From Sulfitobacter sp. (GTDB lineage: Bacteria > Pseudomonadota > Alphaproteobacteria > Rhodobacterales > Rhodobacteraceae), in NCBI GenBank assembly GCA_026421135.1, contig JAPKCR010000078.1:1-7923 (forward strand): a stretch of DNA of 7,923 nt, given 5' to 3'. Below the pieces are notes generated by a model. That model saw only the letters and a list, made by a program, of their open reading frames with translations. It made no database searches and had not been told where the DNA came from. Position 1 is the stretch's first letter; every line of letters begins with the position of its first letter. Position numbers and translations under genes: made by a program. Below are positions 1-6,062 of the stretch, one piece after another.

Positions 1-286
1 TCATGAGGGCGCGCTGACAGGTAAGGTCGCTGACCCCATTTTGGGCAAGCAAGCCAAAGTTGACGCGTTAGAGGATATCACGACCCGGCTCGGGCTGGCT
101 GAGGCTGATGTGCTGGCCGTCGGGGATGGTGCAAACGATCTGGGCATGCTGCACCGTGCGGGCATGGGCGTCGCGCTGCATGCAAAGCCCGCCGTTGCCG
201 CGGAATGCGATGTTCGGATTAACTATGGCGACCTGACAGCGCTTCTGTATGTGCAAGGTTATGCGAAAAACGAATTCGTCACTTAG
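1..286 (+). CDS. serB: Phosphoserine phosphatase SerB, C-terminal part (5' end outside window)
   Basis: The reading frame is open from base 2 and ends at TAG 284-286, giving about 94 C-terminal residues of a HAD-superfamily phosphatase. Seen: a conserved lysine segment GKQAKVDAL (HAD motif III region, about bases 41-70) and the HAD motif IV GDGAND encoded at 122-139, followed by LGMLHRAGMGVALHAKPAV. This is the typical SerB end, where the two acidic residues of motif IV hold Mg2+ next to the phospho-aspartate. Known of the family: SerB removes the phosphate from O-phosphoserine in the last step of serine synthesis in the cytoplasm. The catalytic DxDxT motif and any N-terminal ACT-like domain lie upstream of the window and cannot be checked. 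The gene converges on the asparaginase gene. Other HAD phosphatases share motif IV, but the surrounding residues favour SerB strongly. Confidence 0.93.
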   Translation, partial: HEGALTGKVADPILGKQAKVDALEDITTRLGLAEADVLAVGDGANDLGMLHRAGMGVALHAKPAVAAECDVRINYGDLTALLYVQGYAKNEFVT

Positions 287-298
287 GCTGAAAGGTGC

Positions 299-358
299 AT
301 GGGGCGCTGCCCCATACCCCGAGATTTCAAACCATCTGGAAATGGGGCAGCGGGTTTC
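299..358 (+). terminator. Alternative GC-rich hairpins ending serB
   Basis: Two stems compete for the same arm. A tight 7-bp hairpin has arms 299-305 and 309-315 with a 3-base loop. A longer perfect 11-bp stem pairs 305-315 with 342-352 across 26 bases, and it is followed by GGTTTCTT on the plus strand. Either could end serB transcription. The T-rich tail follows only the longer stem, and only on the plus strand. On the minus strand, downstream of the asparaginase gene, neither stem is followed by a T run. Motifs of the GGGGCGCTGCCCC type are common after genes in Rhodobacterales (recall, not searched). Confidence 0.55.
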
Positions 359-1339
359 TTATGCGAAAGTCTCTGCGGGTATCAGGCTGCCTGTGATAAT
401 ACCGCGACGGTTTTCAATTGGCGCATTGCGGTACTTCAACGTCTCGGGGTGGTTGGGGTCGAGGACACCAAGTTTCACCAGAATCGACGCGATCGCGCAG
501 TTGGAGGCGCGGGTAGTGCCACAAGATGCTTTGAGTGCAACGCCAAGTTTCTGTTCTGGCAGAATCGCGATAAAGAACCCTTCCGCGCCCGTCTTGATAG
601 CGACTTTGCCGTTCATGGCGCGCATCAGGTTTGTGCAAGCGCGGGTTTCACCGGCAACCAATTCGGGATGCAAGCGCATTGCCTGATGTAGTCGTGCCTC
701 GGCTGAGCCATCAGGGGCGGCCGCGAAATGGGCCATCGCGCGGGCCATGCCGTGCAGGGTGGTCGCAAAATTGGGCACGGAGCACCCGTCGATGCCGTAG
801 CCGAATGCGCTGCGACCGGTGACATCTTCGAATGCCTCAAGGCATGCTTTTTGAACCGGGTGGTCGGGTTTTTCGTAATCAGCATGGCCGCCGATGTGTT
901 TGTTTACCGTCAAAAACCCAGCGTGCTTGCCTGAACATTCGTGGTGAATTTGGCAGGGCTGTTCATAGGCGCGGATCAGGGCATCGCGTGCATCAATGTC
1001 ACCGGGAACCGCTGCCCCGCACCGAAAGTCGCTGTCGGATAGCCCCATGTTATCCAGCCAATTCCCCACAATCCCTGTGTGCAAGGCAGCGGCCTGATGG
1101 GACGCACAGGCAAGGGCAAGATGTTGGGTGCCCAGCCCCATCGCATCAGCTGCGCCCGAACGCAGAAGCGGCAGAGCTTGGATCATCTTGGCAGAGGAGC
1201 GTGGAAGGATGACGGTGTCGGGATTTCCCCATGCGTGGACAATTTGCCCGCTGTCATCGCACACGACAGCATGGCCTGAGTGGACGCTTTCAAGGAAAGC
1301 TCCGCGCCAAATCTCTGCAAAGGGTGCTGGTTGGGTCAT
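359..1339 (-). CDS. L-asparaginase, Rhizobium etli type (asparaginase II family)
   Basis: A 326-residue cytoplasmic protein that fits the family of thermolabile R. etli AnsA-like asparaginases, which hydrolyse L-asparagine to aspartate and ammonia and are unrelated to the E. coli AnsA/AnsB fold. Key residues can be placed. The LPRSSAK block gives Ser48 and Lys51, CASH gives Ser80, HECSGKH gives Cys135 and Lys138, DGCSVP gives Cys186, and AIKTGAEGF gives Lys249. In the R. etli enzyme the matching residues form two Ser-Lys tandems and a Cys-Lys-Cys zinc site, so all appear present. The length is typical. The start is supported by AGGA (plus-strand bases 1346-1349) six bases upstream. The gene is single, convergent with serB and divergent from the IalB-like gene. 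It could also be named ansA; I leave the symbol empty because that name is shared with unrelated asparaginases. Confidence 0.9.
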   Translation of the reverse strand: MTQPAPFAEIWRGAFLESVHSGHAVVCDDSGQIVHAWGNPDTVILPRSSAKMIQALPLLRSGAADAMGLGTQHLALACASHQAAALHTGIVGNWLDNMGLSDSDFRCGAAVPGDIDARDALIRAYEQPCQIHHECSGKHAGFLTVNKHIGGHADYEKPDHPVQKACLEAFEDVTGRSAFGYGIDGCSVPNFATTLHGMARAMAHFAAAPDGSAEARLHQAMRLHPELVAGETRACTNLMRAMNGKVAIKTGAEGFFIAILPEQKLGVALKASCGTTRASNCAIASILVKLGVLDPNHPETLKYRNAPIENRRGIITGSLIPAETFA

Positions 1340-1413
1340 GTTTCATCCTTTTATTGGGCGATTTCCTGCCAATCAGGGTTTCGGAGGTCGCCTGTTTGGC
1401 GTTATTATGCTTG

Positions 1414-1441
1414 TTGTCGAGAGAAATACAGTTCCTTTAAA
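1414..1441 (+). promoter_or_regulatory. Possible promoter of the IalB-like gene
   Basis: TTGTCG (1414-1419), a 16-base spacer and TTTAAA (1436-1441) resemble sigma-70 boxes and would leave a leader of about 65 bases. The match is weak and AT-rich chance hits are common. The whole 1340-1514 stretch separates two divergent genes and must hold both promoters. An imperfect inverted repeat (1379-1387 with 1447-1456) spans this candidate. Confidence 0.3.
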
Positions 1442-1514
1442 GAGCGCCTCCCGAAAGGCTGCCGGTGGAGTTGATGGAAATGTTGAGGATTATGGCGGCT
1501 GGAGGCCTAAGTAG

Positions 1515-2045
1515 ATGATGAAGTTAAGAATAATTGGTTTGGCCGTAGCCCTTGCAGGGTTCGCTGCGGGCGGCGTGCTGGCGCAATCGCAAAGTACAAA
1601 CCGGGTTGCTGCGGAAACCGATTGGAGCGTGTTCGTCGAAGATAATCCGACCGAATGCTGGGGCGTTTCAACGCCCAAGGAAATGGTGAACTCAAAGGAT
1701 GGACGGGTTGTTGCCGTAAACCGTGGGCAAACGCTGCTAATGGTTTTCTATCGTCCAAGTGCGGGGGCCAAAGGTCAGGTCGCATTCACCGGTGGATATC
1801 CGTTCGCATCCGGGTCGACTGTAAACATGAACATTAGTGGCTCGAGTTTCGATCTGTTTACTGAAGGTGAGTGGGCGTGGCCTGCGACCGCAGATGATGA
1901 CAACAAAATTATTGCAGCGATGAAGCGCGGAGCTGATGCCGTGCTGACGGGGCGTTCGGGTCGTGGAACACAGACCAAAGACACGTTTTCGCTGCTGGGC
2001 TTTACCGCAGCGGTTGAAGACGCTGCGAAACGCTGCGGCGGCTAA
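1515..2045 (+). CDS. Exported IalB-like protein (invasion-associated locus B family)
   Basis: A 176-residue protein with a Sec-type signal peptide: MMKLR, then a hydrophobic stretch at about residues 6-20, with likely cleavage after Ala23 (VLA/QS). The mature part matches the IalB pattern as I know it: TECWGVSTPKE near the start, GYPF (94-97), a lone FDLFTEGEWAWP segment (112-123), a SGRGTQTKDTFSLLGF segment (148-163), and a C-terminal cysteine. The only two cysteines, Cys48 and Cys174, sit at the ends of the domain and probably form a disulfide in the periplasm. Bartonella IalB is linked to erythrocyte entry, but free-living alphaproteobacteria carry many homologues of unknown role, so no virulence function should be inferred. 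GGAGG at 1501-1505, nine bases before the ATG at 1515, favours that start over the adjacent ATG at 1518. A terminator follows, so the gene appears monocistronic. Confidence 0.85.
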   Translation: MMKLRIIGLAVALAGFAAGGVLAQSQSTNRVAAETDWSVFVEDNPTECWGVSTPKEMVNSKDGRVVAVNRGQTLLMVFYRPSAGAKGQVAFTGGYPFASGSTVNMNISGSSFDLFTEGEWAWPATADDDNKIIAAMKRGADAVLTGRSGRGTQTKDTFSLLGFTAAVEDAAKRCGG

Positions 2046-2067
2046 GTCAGCCAGCGGTATCCACTAA

Positions 2068-2100
2068 GGCCTCGCCAATGGCGGGGCCGTTCTCATTTCT
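2068..2100 (+). terminator. Intrinsic terminator of the IalB-like gene
   Basis: Arms GGCCTCGCC (2068-2076) and GGCGGGGCC (2080-2088) pair over 9 bp with one G-U wobble around a 3-base AAT loop. They are followed by GTTCTCATTTCT. The hairpin starts 22 bases after the stop codon. The stem is strong but the T tract is interrupted. Confidence 0.8.
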
Positions 2101-2177
2101 AGCGACGGGAGTGCAGATTTTCTGCGACCCGACCCGATATCGCTCGGCCAAGCCTTGCCGCATAGGTGCGTTTCCTT

Positions 2178-2205
2178 TTGATCTGGGCGAGAATGCCTAT
2201 ATAGA
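2178..2205 (+). promoter_or_regulatory. Candidate rlmN promoter
   Basis: TTGATC (2178-2183), a 16-base spacer and TATAGA (2200-2205) form a reasonable sigma-70-like promoter. A start near 2212 would give a leader of about 25 bases. It lies downstream of the preceding terminator, so rlmN is probably transcribed on its own. Confidence 0.5.
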
Positions 2206-2237
2206 GCGCTGAAACACCCACATCCCGGAGAATCCCC

Positions 2238-3413
2238 ATGTCAGCGACCGCGCCGATCACCCAAGATGTTATGACCATTCCGCGCAAACTGCCGGAGGGG
2301 CCGATGAACATTGTCGGTTTGACGCGTGACGCGATGCGAGAAGTCTTGATTTCGCATGGCACGCCGGAAAAGCAGGCCAAGATGCGGGTGGGCCAGATTT
2401 GGCAGTGGATCTATCAATGGGGTACCCGTGATTTCGCGGACATGACCAACCTGTCCAAATCATTTCGCGCTGAACTTGCAGAGAAATTTGTGATCGGCGT
2501 CCCTGAGGTCGTGACCAAGCAAGTGTCGGAAGATGGGACACGCAAGTATCTGGTCCGCATCGCGGGCGGGCACGAGGTCGAGGTCGTGTATATTCCTGAA
2601 GAGGGTCGCGGTACGTTGTGTGTCAGCTCTCAGGTCGGGTGTACGTTGACCTGTTCGTTCTGCCACACGGGCACGCAGAAATTGGTACGCAATCTGACCG
2701 CAGCCGAGATTATTGGTCAGGTGATGATTGCGCGGGATGATTTGGGCGAATGGCCGGTACCGGGAACGATTACCGAAGCGCCACGTCTGTTGTCGAACAT
2801 CGTTCTGATGGGCATGGGCGAGCCGCTTTATAACTTTGAGAACGTGCGAGACGCGATGAAGATCGCGATGGACCCCGAAGGGATCCAATTGTCCCGCCGC
2901 CGCATTACCTTGTCGACGTCGGGCGTCGTGCCAGAAATTGCACGCACAGCCCAGGAAATTGGCTGTCAGCTGGCCATTTCGTTCCATGCGACCACGGACG
3001 AGGTGCGCGACAAGCTAGTGCCGATTAACAAGCGTTGGAACATTGCCGAATTGGTCGAAGCGCTGCGGGCCTATCCAAAAGTCAGCAATTCAGAGCGTAT
3101 TACCTTTGAATATGTGATGCTGGACGGGGTGAATGATAGCGATGCTGATGCGTATCGTTTGATAGAATTGATCCGAGGGATACCAGCTAAAATCAATTTG
3201 ATCCCGTTCAATGAATGGCCTGGCGCGCCTTACAAGCGGTCATCCAACAACCGTATCCGCGCATTTTCAGAGATTGTTTACAAAGCCGGTTACGCATCCC
3301 CTGTTCGCAAACCGCGTGGCGAGGATATCATGGCGGCATGTGGCCAGCTGAAATCAGCGACTGAACGGGCGCGTAAATCGCGCAAGCAGATCGAAGCAGA
3401 CGCAGGTCTGTAA
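2238..3413 (+). CDS. rlmN: Dual-specificity 23S rRNA/tRNA adenine C2 methyltransferase RlmN
   Basis: A 391-residue radical-SAM enzyme. Known of the family: RlmN methylates C2 of A2503 in 23S rRNA and of A37 in some tRNAs, tuning peptidyl-transferase accuracy. All diagnostic residues are visible. The CxxxCxxC cluster ligands are Cys135, Cys139 and Cys142 (GCTLTCSFC). The two mechanistic cysteines correspond to Cys128 (TLCVSSQ) and Cys368 (AACGQL). The SAM-binding GEP-type motif is GMGEP at 192-196. RlmN-type LIPFNEWPG (321-329) and the DIMAACGQL end distinguish it from Cfr only in part, but length and genome context favour RlmN. The N-terminal region has the expected [15 protein letters not shown] accessory domain (residues 45-59). 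GGAG at 2227-2230, seven bases before the ATG, supports the start. In-frame ATGs at residues 12 and 23 are possible alternatives without a better site. Confidence 0.97.
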   Translation: MSATAPITQDVMTIPRKLPEGPMNIVGLTRDAMREVLISHGTPEKQAKMRVGQIWQWIYQWGTRDFADMTNLSKSFRAELAEKFVIGVPEVVTKQVSEDGTRKYLVRIAGGHEVEVVYIPEEGRGTLCVSSQVGCTLTCSFCHTGTQKLVRNLTAAEIIGQVMIARDDLGEWPVPGTITEAPRLLSNIVLMGMGEPLYNFENVRDAMKIAMDPEGIQLSRRRITLSTSGVVPEIARTAQEIGCQLAISFHATTDEVRDKLVPINKRWNIAELVEALRAYPKVSNSERITFEYVMLDGVNDSDADAYRLIELIRGIPAKINLIPFNEWPGAPYKRSSNNRIRAFSEIVYKAGYASPVRKPRGEDIMAACGQLKSATERARKSRKQIEADAGL

Positions 3414-3452
3414 GGGTTATCACCCATTCAAACGGAAGGTCTTGATCCACCC

Positions 3453-3500
3453 TGGCGCTGGGCGAATGCGTTAGGCAGTTGCCTTGGCCATCGTTTTTTT
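3453..3500 (+). terminator. Possible rlmN terminator (weak stem, T7 tract)
   Basis: A run of seven T (3494-3500) follows an imperfect structure. TGGC (3453-3456) can pair with GCCA (3487-3490) and GGGC (3460-3463) with GCCT (3481-3484). A smaller AGGC-AGTT-GCCT stem at 3473-3484 is an alternative. The T run is convincing but the stem is not. The rest of 3414-3634 shows nothing further that I can support apart from the small gene's ribosome binding site. Confidence 0.35.
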
Positions 3501-3634
3501 AATCAATTCAGCGGTAGAAAATTAAGGCAAAGCGGTCCTGAAATGACCTCTGGCTTGCCACAGTTCAGCGGAACTTAAGACATCATGCAAAAGGATATTG
3601 TTTCCATCGACAACACAATCAGGAGCAATATCCA

Positions 3635-3847
3635 ATGTCTGTTATCATTAAGAATGACGCCTTCGTCACTGCCGAGGTTATGACCCTTGTCACCCGTGAA
3701 CGTGAACGTGCCTTGTCTGTTCGCGAATGGAAGCACCGCTTGGCCGGCTATGGTTACAGCGTGCGTGATACGGAAAGTGGCCACGTACTTGAAACCCTTC
3801 CGCATCACGTTGAAGTATGTACCCTGCCAGCTGAACTGTGCGCTTGA
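3635..3847 (+). CDS. Small conserved-looking protein of unknown function (70 aa)
   Basis: A 70-residue product with no domain I can name. Evidence that it is real: AGGAG at 3621-3625, nine bases before the ATG; wobble codon use like neighbouring genes; and a balanced composition without stop-avoiding bias. It has no signal peptide or membrane segment. The middle is basic and charged (RERERALSVREWKHRL, residues 21-36), followed by GYGYSVRDTESGHVLETLPH (residues 38-57), which reads like a short alpha then beta-hairpin unit. There are two cysteines near the end (Cys62, Cys69). It resembles short hypothetical proteins I recall in Rhodobacterales, but this was not searched. It stands alone between rlmN and the convergent LOG gene, whose stop lies 24 bases away. 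No function is proposed. Confidence 0.72.
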   Translation: MSVIIKNDAFVTAEVMTLVTRERERALSVREWKHRLAGYGYSVRDTESGHVLETLPHHVEVCTLPAELCA

Positions 3848-3871
3848 TCGACACCCGCTAGTCTTGTGAAA

Positions 3872-4714
3872 TCACCTGCCAGGCAAAGCATCTCGTGCTG
3901 GTGCGGTTTCCCAAGTGTCAATTACGTGCATCGCTTCGTCAGCGGTCTCAACAAATTTAAACAGGCCGAGATCCTCGGCTGAGATGGTGCCAGCATCGGC
4001 CAGCGCTTCCCAGTTTACGATCTTTTCCCAGAACGCGCGCCCAAACAGCAAAAACGGTACACGCGACATGCGGCCGGTTTGAATAAGGGTCAACGCTTCG
4101 AATGTTTCATCCATGGTGCCAAAGCCCCCTGGAAAAACGCAAATCGCACGCGCCCGCATCAAAAAATGCATTTTGCGGATCGCGAAATAGTGGAAGTTAA
4201 AGCACAGCTCAGGCGTGACGTATGCGTTCGGGGCCTGTTCAAACGGAAGCACGATATTCAATCCGATGGATTGTCCGCCCGCGTCTACCGCACCACGGTT
4301 GCCTGCCTCCATCACGCCGGGGCCACCGCCGGTCACGATGACGTTTTCGCAGCCATCTGTTTCCATCGATTTCAGCGTCATAAGGCGCGCAAATTCACGT
4401 GCCTCGTCATAGAAGTGGGATAGATCGGCCAATGTTTTGGTCCGCGCCTTGTCTTTTTCAGCTGGTCTGGGGATTCGTGCGCCACCAAACAGCACGATCG
4501 TCGACGTAATGCCGTATGCATCCAGCCCCATCTCGGGCTTGAGAAGTTCCAGCTGTAATCTGACCGGACGCAAGGCGTCGTGGCCCATAAATTCCTGATC
4601 AGTGAACGCCAGACGATAAGCTGGCGCGCGAGTTTGTGGGGTGTCAGGGACATCTTTGGCCTTGGCGCTGTCGGCAACGGCATCGCGCAGGGGGTGGCGT
4701 TTGTGTTCGGTCAT
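3872..4714 (-). CDS. LOG-family (TIGR00730-type) nucleotide-processing protein
   Basis: A 280-residue Rossmann-fold protein when started at 4714. Family motifs are visible: VLFGGAR (74-80), TGGGPGVMEAGNRGA (128-142), the AIRKMHF segment (178-184) and the signature PGGFGTMDE (195-203), which holds the catalytic Glu region. Plant and bacterial LOG proteins release free cytokinin-type bases from nucleoside monophosphates by phosphoribohydrolase action. For many bacterial members the real substrate is a general purine or pyrimidine nucleotide, so the substrate here is unknown. About 65 N-terminal residues precede the Rossmann core, which suits the longer LOG subgroup. The frame is open to an ATG at 4762 (296 aa), but the ATG at 4714 has GGAG six bases upstream, so I choose 4714. 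The gene is divergent from dapD. Confidence 0.88.
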   Translation of the reverse strand: MTEHKRHPLRDAVADSAKAKDVPDTPQTRAPAYRLAFTDQEFMGHDALRPVRLQLELLKPEMGLDAYGITSTIVLFGGARIPRPAEKDKARTKTLADLSHFYDEAREFARLMTLKSMETDGCENVIVTGGGPGVMEAGNRGAVDAGGQSIGLNIVLPFEQAPNAYVTPELCFNFHYFAIRKMHFLMRARAICVFPGGFGTMDETFEALTLIQTGRMSRVPFLLFGRAFWEKIVNWEALADAGTISAEDLGLFKFVETADEAMHVIDTWETAPARDALPGR

Positions 4715-4720
4715 CAAATT

Positions 4721-4724
4721 CTCC
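4721..4724 (-). promoter_or_regulatory. Ribosome binding site deciding the LOG start
   Basis: On the minus strand GGAG stands six bases before the ATG at 4714. The alternative ATG at 4762 has no comparable site, and its extra 16 residues do not look like part of the family core. Confidence 0.7.
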
Positions 4725-4786
4725 GGTTTGATCTTTGTCGCTAACATGCCCGCGTTCTGCACAAATGACCACGGCAGCCGTTATGA

Positions 4787-4824
4787 TTGCGCGCACAACG
4801 TGACGGGGGTATAGCCGTGCGCAA
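4787..4824 (+). promoter_or_regulatory. Candidate dapD promoter within an inverted repeat
   Basis: TTGCGC (4787-4792), a 17-base spacer and TATAGC (4810-4815) give a good sigma-70-like arrangement with a leader of about 33 bases. The boxes are bracketed by near-inverted copies: TTGCGCGCAC (4787-4796) and GTGCGCAA (4817-4824), which match apart from a GC insertion. The perfect core is GCGCAC (4791-4796) against GTGCGC (4817-4822). This could be an operator overlapping the promoter. Confidence 0.5.
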
Positions 4825-4854
4825 CACCTGACCCCATATTCCGGAGCCAACCAT

Positions 4855-5682
4855 ATGTCTAATGCCCAACTCGAAACCGCAATCGAAGCCGCGTGGGATG
4901 CCCGCGACACGATATCTTCTGCCACCAAAGGTGAACAGCGTGACGCCATAGAAGCCACATTGGCCGCGTTAGACAGCGGTATACTGCGGGTTGCTGAAAA
5001 GCGCGAGAATGGCGATTGGCATGTGAACCAATGGGCGAAAAAGGCAGTCTTGCTGGGTTTCCGCATCAAGGACATGGAACATCAGTCAGGCGGCCCGCAA
5101 GGTGCAGGCTGGTGGGACAAAGTTGACAGCAAGTTCAAAGGCTGGGGCGACGAAGACTGGAAAACAGCCGGCTTCCGCGCTGTGCCTAACTGCGTTGTAC
5201 GCAAATCTGCTTATATCGCGCCGGGCGTTGTGCTGATGCCGTCCTTTGTAAACATCGGTGCCTATGTCGACAGCGGCACGATGGTTGATACTTGGGCAAC
5301 TGTTGGATCTTGCGCGCAGATCGGCAAGAACGTGCACCTGTCCGGCGGTGTGGGAATCGGTGGCGTGTTGGAACCCATGCAGGCGGGGCCGACAATTATT
5401 GAGGACAACTGCTTTATCGGGGCACGCTCCGAGGTCGTCGAAGGTTGTATCGTACGCGAAGGGTCTGTGCTGGGCATGGGCGTTTTCATCGGCCAATCCA
5501 CCAAGATCCTTGACCGTGATACCGGAAAAGTAACTTACGGTGAGGTTCCTTCCGGGTCCGTCGTTGTAGCCGGGTCCATGCCATCAAAGAATGGTGTGAA
5601 CCTGTACTGTGCCGTTATCGTAAAGCGCGTGGATGAGAAGACGCGTTCAAAGACGTCGATAAATGAGTTGCTGCGCGATTGA
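4855..5682 (+). CDS. dapD: 2,3,4,5-tetrahydropyridine-2,6-dicarboxylate N-succinyltransferase DapD
   Basis: A 275-residue protein, the usual length for DapD. It transfers succinyl from succinyl-CoA to tetrahydrodipicolinate in the succinylase route to meso-diaminopimelate and lysine. Seen: an alpha-helical N-terminal region (1-100) ending in the WWDKVDSKF and FRAVPN segments, then a left-handed beta-helix of hexapeptide repeats (about 112-255). This part contains [17 protein letters not shown] (141-157) and the almost invariant [14 protein letters not shown] (161-174). A C-terminal segment [14 protein letters not shown] closes the domain. The enzyme works as a cytoplasmic trimer with active sites between subunits (family knowledge). 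GGAG at 4843-4846, eight bases upstream, supports the ATG. The downstream gene at 5745 is probably a separate unit despite the 62-base gap, because that gap carries its own promoter candidate. Confidence 0.97.
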   Translation: MSNAQLETAIEAAWDARDTISSATKGEQRDAIEATLAALDSGILRVAEKRENGDWHVNQWAKKAVLLGFRIKDMEHQSGGPQGAGWWDKVDSKFKGWGDEDWKTAGFRAVPNCVVRKSAYIAPGVVLMPSFVNIGAYVDSGTMVDTWATVGSCAQIGKNVHLSGGVGIGGVLEPMQAGPTIIEDNCFIGARSEVVEGCIVREGSVLGMGVFIGQSTKILDRDTGKVTYGEVPSGSVVVAGSMPSKNGVNLYCAVIVKRVDEKTRSKTSINELLRD

Positions 5683-5683
5683 T

Positions 5684-5708
5684 GGAACTTTTCACAGACA
5701 CGTGAGTT
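5684..5708 (+). promoter_or_regulatory. EcfG-like general stress promoter candidate
   Basis: GGAAC (5684-5688), 17 bases and GTT (5706-5708) match the alphaproteobacterial EcfG pattern GGAAC-N16/17-(C)GTT, though the base before GTT is A rather than C. It starts two bases after the dapD stop and would give a leader of about 30 bases to the stress membrane protein gene. Whether this organism has EcfG is not visible here. Confidence 0.45.
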
Positions 5709-5744
5709 AACTTTCCGAAGCGAGTATTTTTTTGGAGAGTTAAT

Positions 5745-5999
5745 ATGACAGGTCTTGGTTGGTTCGCTGCAATTATCGTTGGTGGTCTTGCAGGTTGGAT
5801 TGCGGAAAAAATTATGAAATCCGACATGGGATTGATCATGAATATCATTCTCGGGATTATCGGTGCGCTGGTCGCCAATTTCCTGTTGGTCGCGATCGTC
5901 GGTTCGACACTGGGTGGCTGGATTGGCCAACTAATCGTCGGAATAATCGGTGCGTGTCTGCTGATTTGGGTAACACGTGTGGTGCGCGGTCGCTCCTGA
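5745..5999 (+). CDS. GlsB/YeaQ/YmgE-family small stress membrane protein
   Basis: An 84-residue, very hydrophobic, glycine-rich protein of the family once labelled transglycosylase-associated. Three membrane helices can be read at about residues 5-22, 29-51 and 55-77, with the family's glycine-patterned sequences IVGGLAGWIAEKI (11-23), NIILGIIGALVANFLL (33-48) and GGWIGQLIVGIIGACLLIW (57-75). It ends in a basic tail (RVVRGRS) that likely faces the cytoplasm. Members are induced by stress or stationary phase in several bacteria, but the molecular role is not settled. GGAG at 5734-5737 lies seven bases before the ATG. An EcfG-like promoter sits just upstream and a strong terminator starts 27 bases after the stop, so this looks like a one-gene unit. 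Confidence 0.92.
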   Translation: MTGLGWFAAIIVGGLAGWIAEKIMKSDMGLIMNIILGIIGALVANFLLVAIVGSTLGGWIGQLIVGIIGACLLIWVTRVVRGRS

Positions 6000-6026
6000 C
6001 CCTTTTCAGACGTTCAAGAACAATAT

Positions 6027-6059
6027 AGGGCTGCCGCATCTTAATGTGGTGGCCCTTTT
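6027..6059 (+). terminator. Intrinsic terminator abutting the next start codon
   Basis: Arms 6027-6039 and 6044-6056 form a 13-bp stem (three G-U wobbles) with a 4-base CTTA loop. A T run at 6056-6059 follows directly. This ends the stress membrane protein transcript. The T run finishes three bases before the ATG at 6063, so the hairpin occupies the place where that gene's ribosome binding site should be. Confidence 0.8.
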
Positions 6060-6062
6060 GCT

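Noticed and set aside
249..686. A 145-residue plus-strand open frame overlapping the serB end and the asparaginase gene
   Set aside because: It overlaps two well-supported genes, its protein has no recognisable character and it runs antisense to conserved asparaginase motifs; it is a shadow frame.
2460..2987. A 175-residue minus-strand open frame inside rlmN
   Set aside because: It is antisense to the radical-SAM core, with a Cys/His/Arg-rich composition typical of shadow frames and no ribosome binding site of note.
3414..3425. GGGT-TATC-ACCC hairpin right after the rlmN stop
   Set aside because: Only four base pairs and no T tract follow; too weak to call.
3570..3602. GGAAC (3570-3574) followed by GTT (3600-3602) before the 70-aa gene, as a second EcfG-like promoter
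   Set aside because: The spacer is 25 bases, far from the 16-17 needed, and there is no GTT at the right distance.
3698..3712. Short direct repeat GTGAAC-GTGAAC as a possible tandem repeat element
   Set aside because: It simply encodes Arg-Glu-Arg-Glu in the small protein and does not extend.
3575..3808. A 77-residue minus-strand open frame overlapping the 70-aa gene
   Set aside because: The plus-strand frame has a strong AGGAG site and better composition; the minus frame has no supporting signal.
5086..5496. A 136-residue minus-strand open frame inside dapD
   Set aside because: It is antisense to the conserved beta-helix of DapD; its sequence reflects the complement of those repeats.
5727..5733. 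Run of seven T after dapD as an intrinsic terminator
   Set aside because: No stable stem precedes it, and it lies immediately before the ribosome binding site of the next gene.
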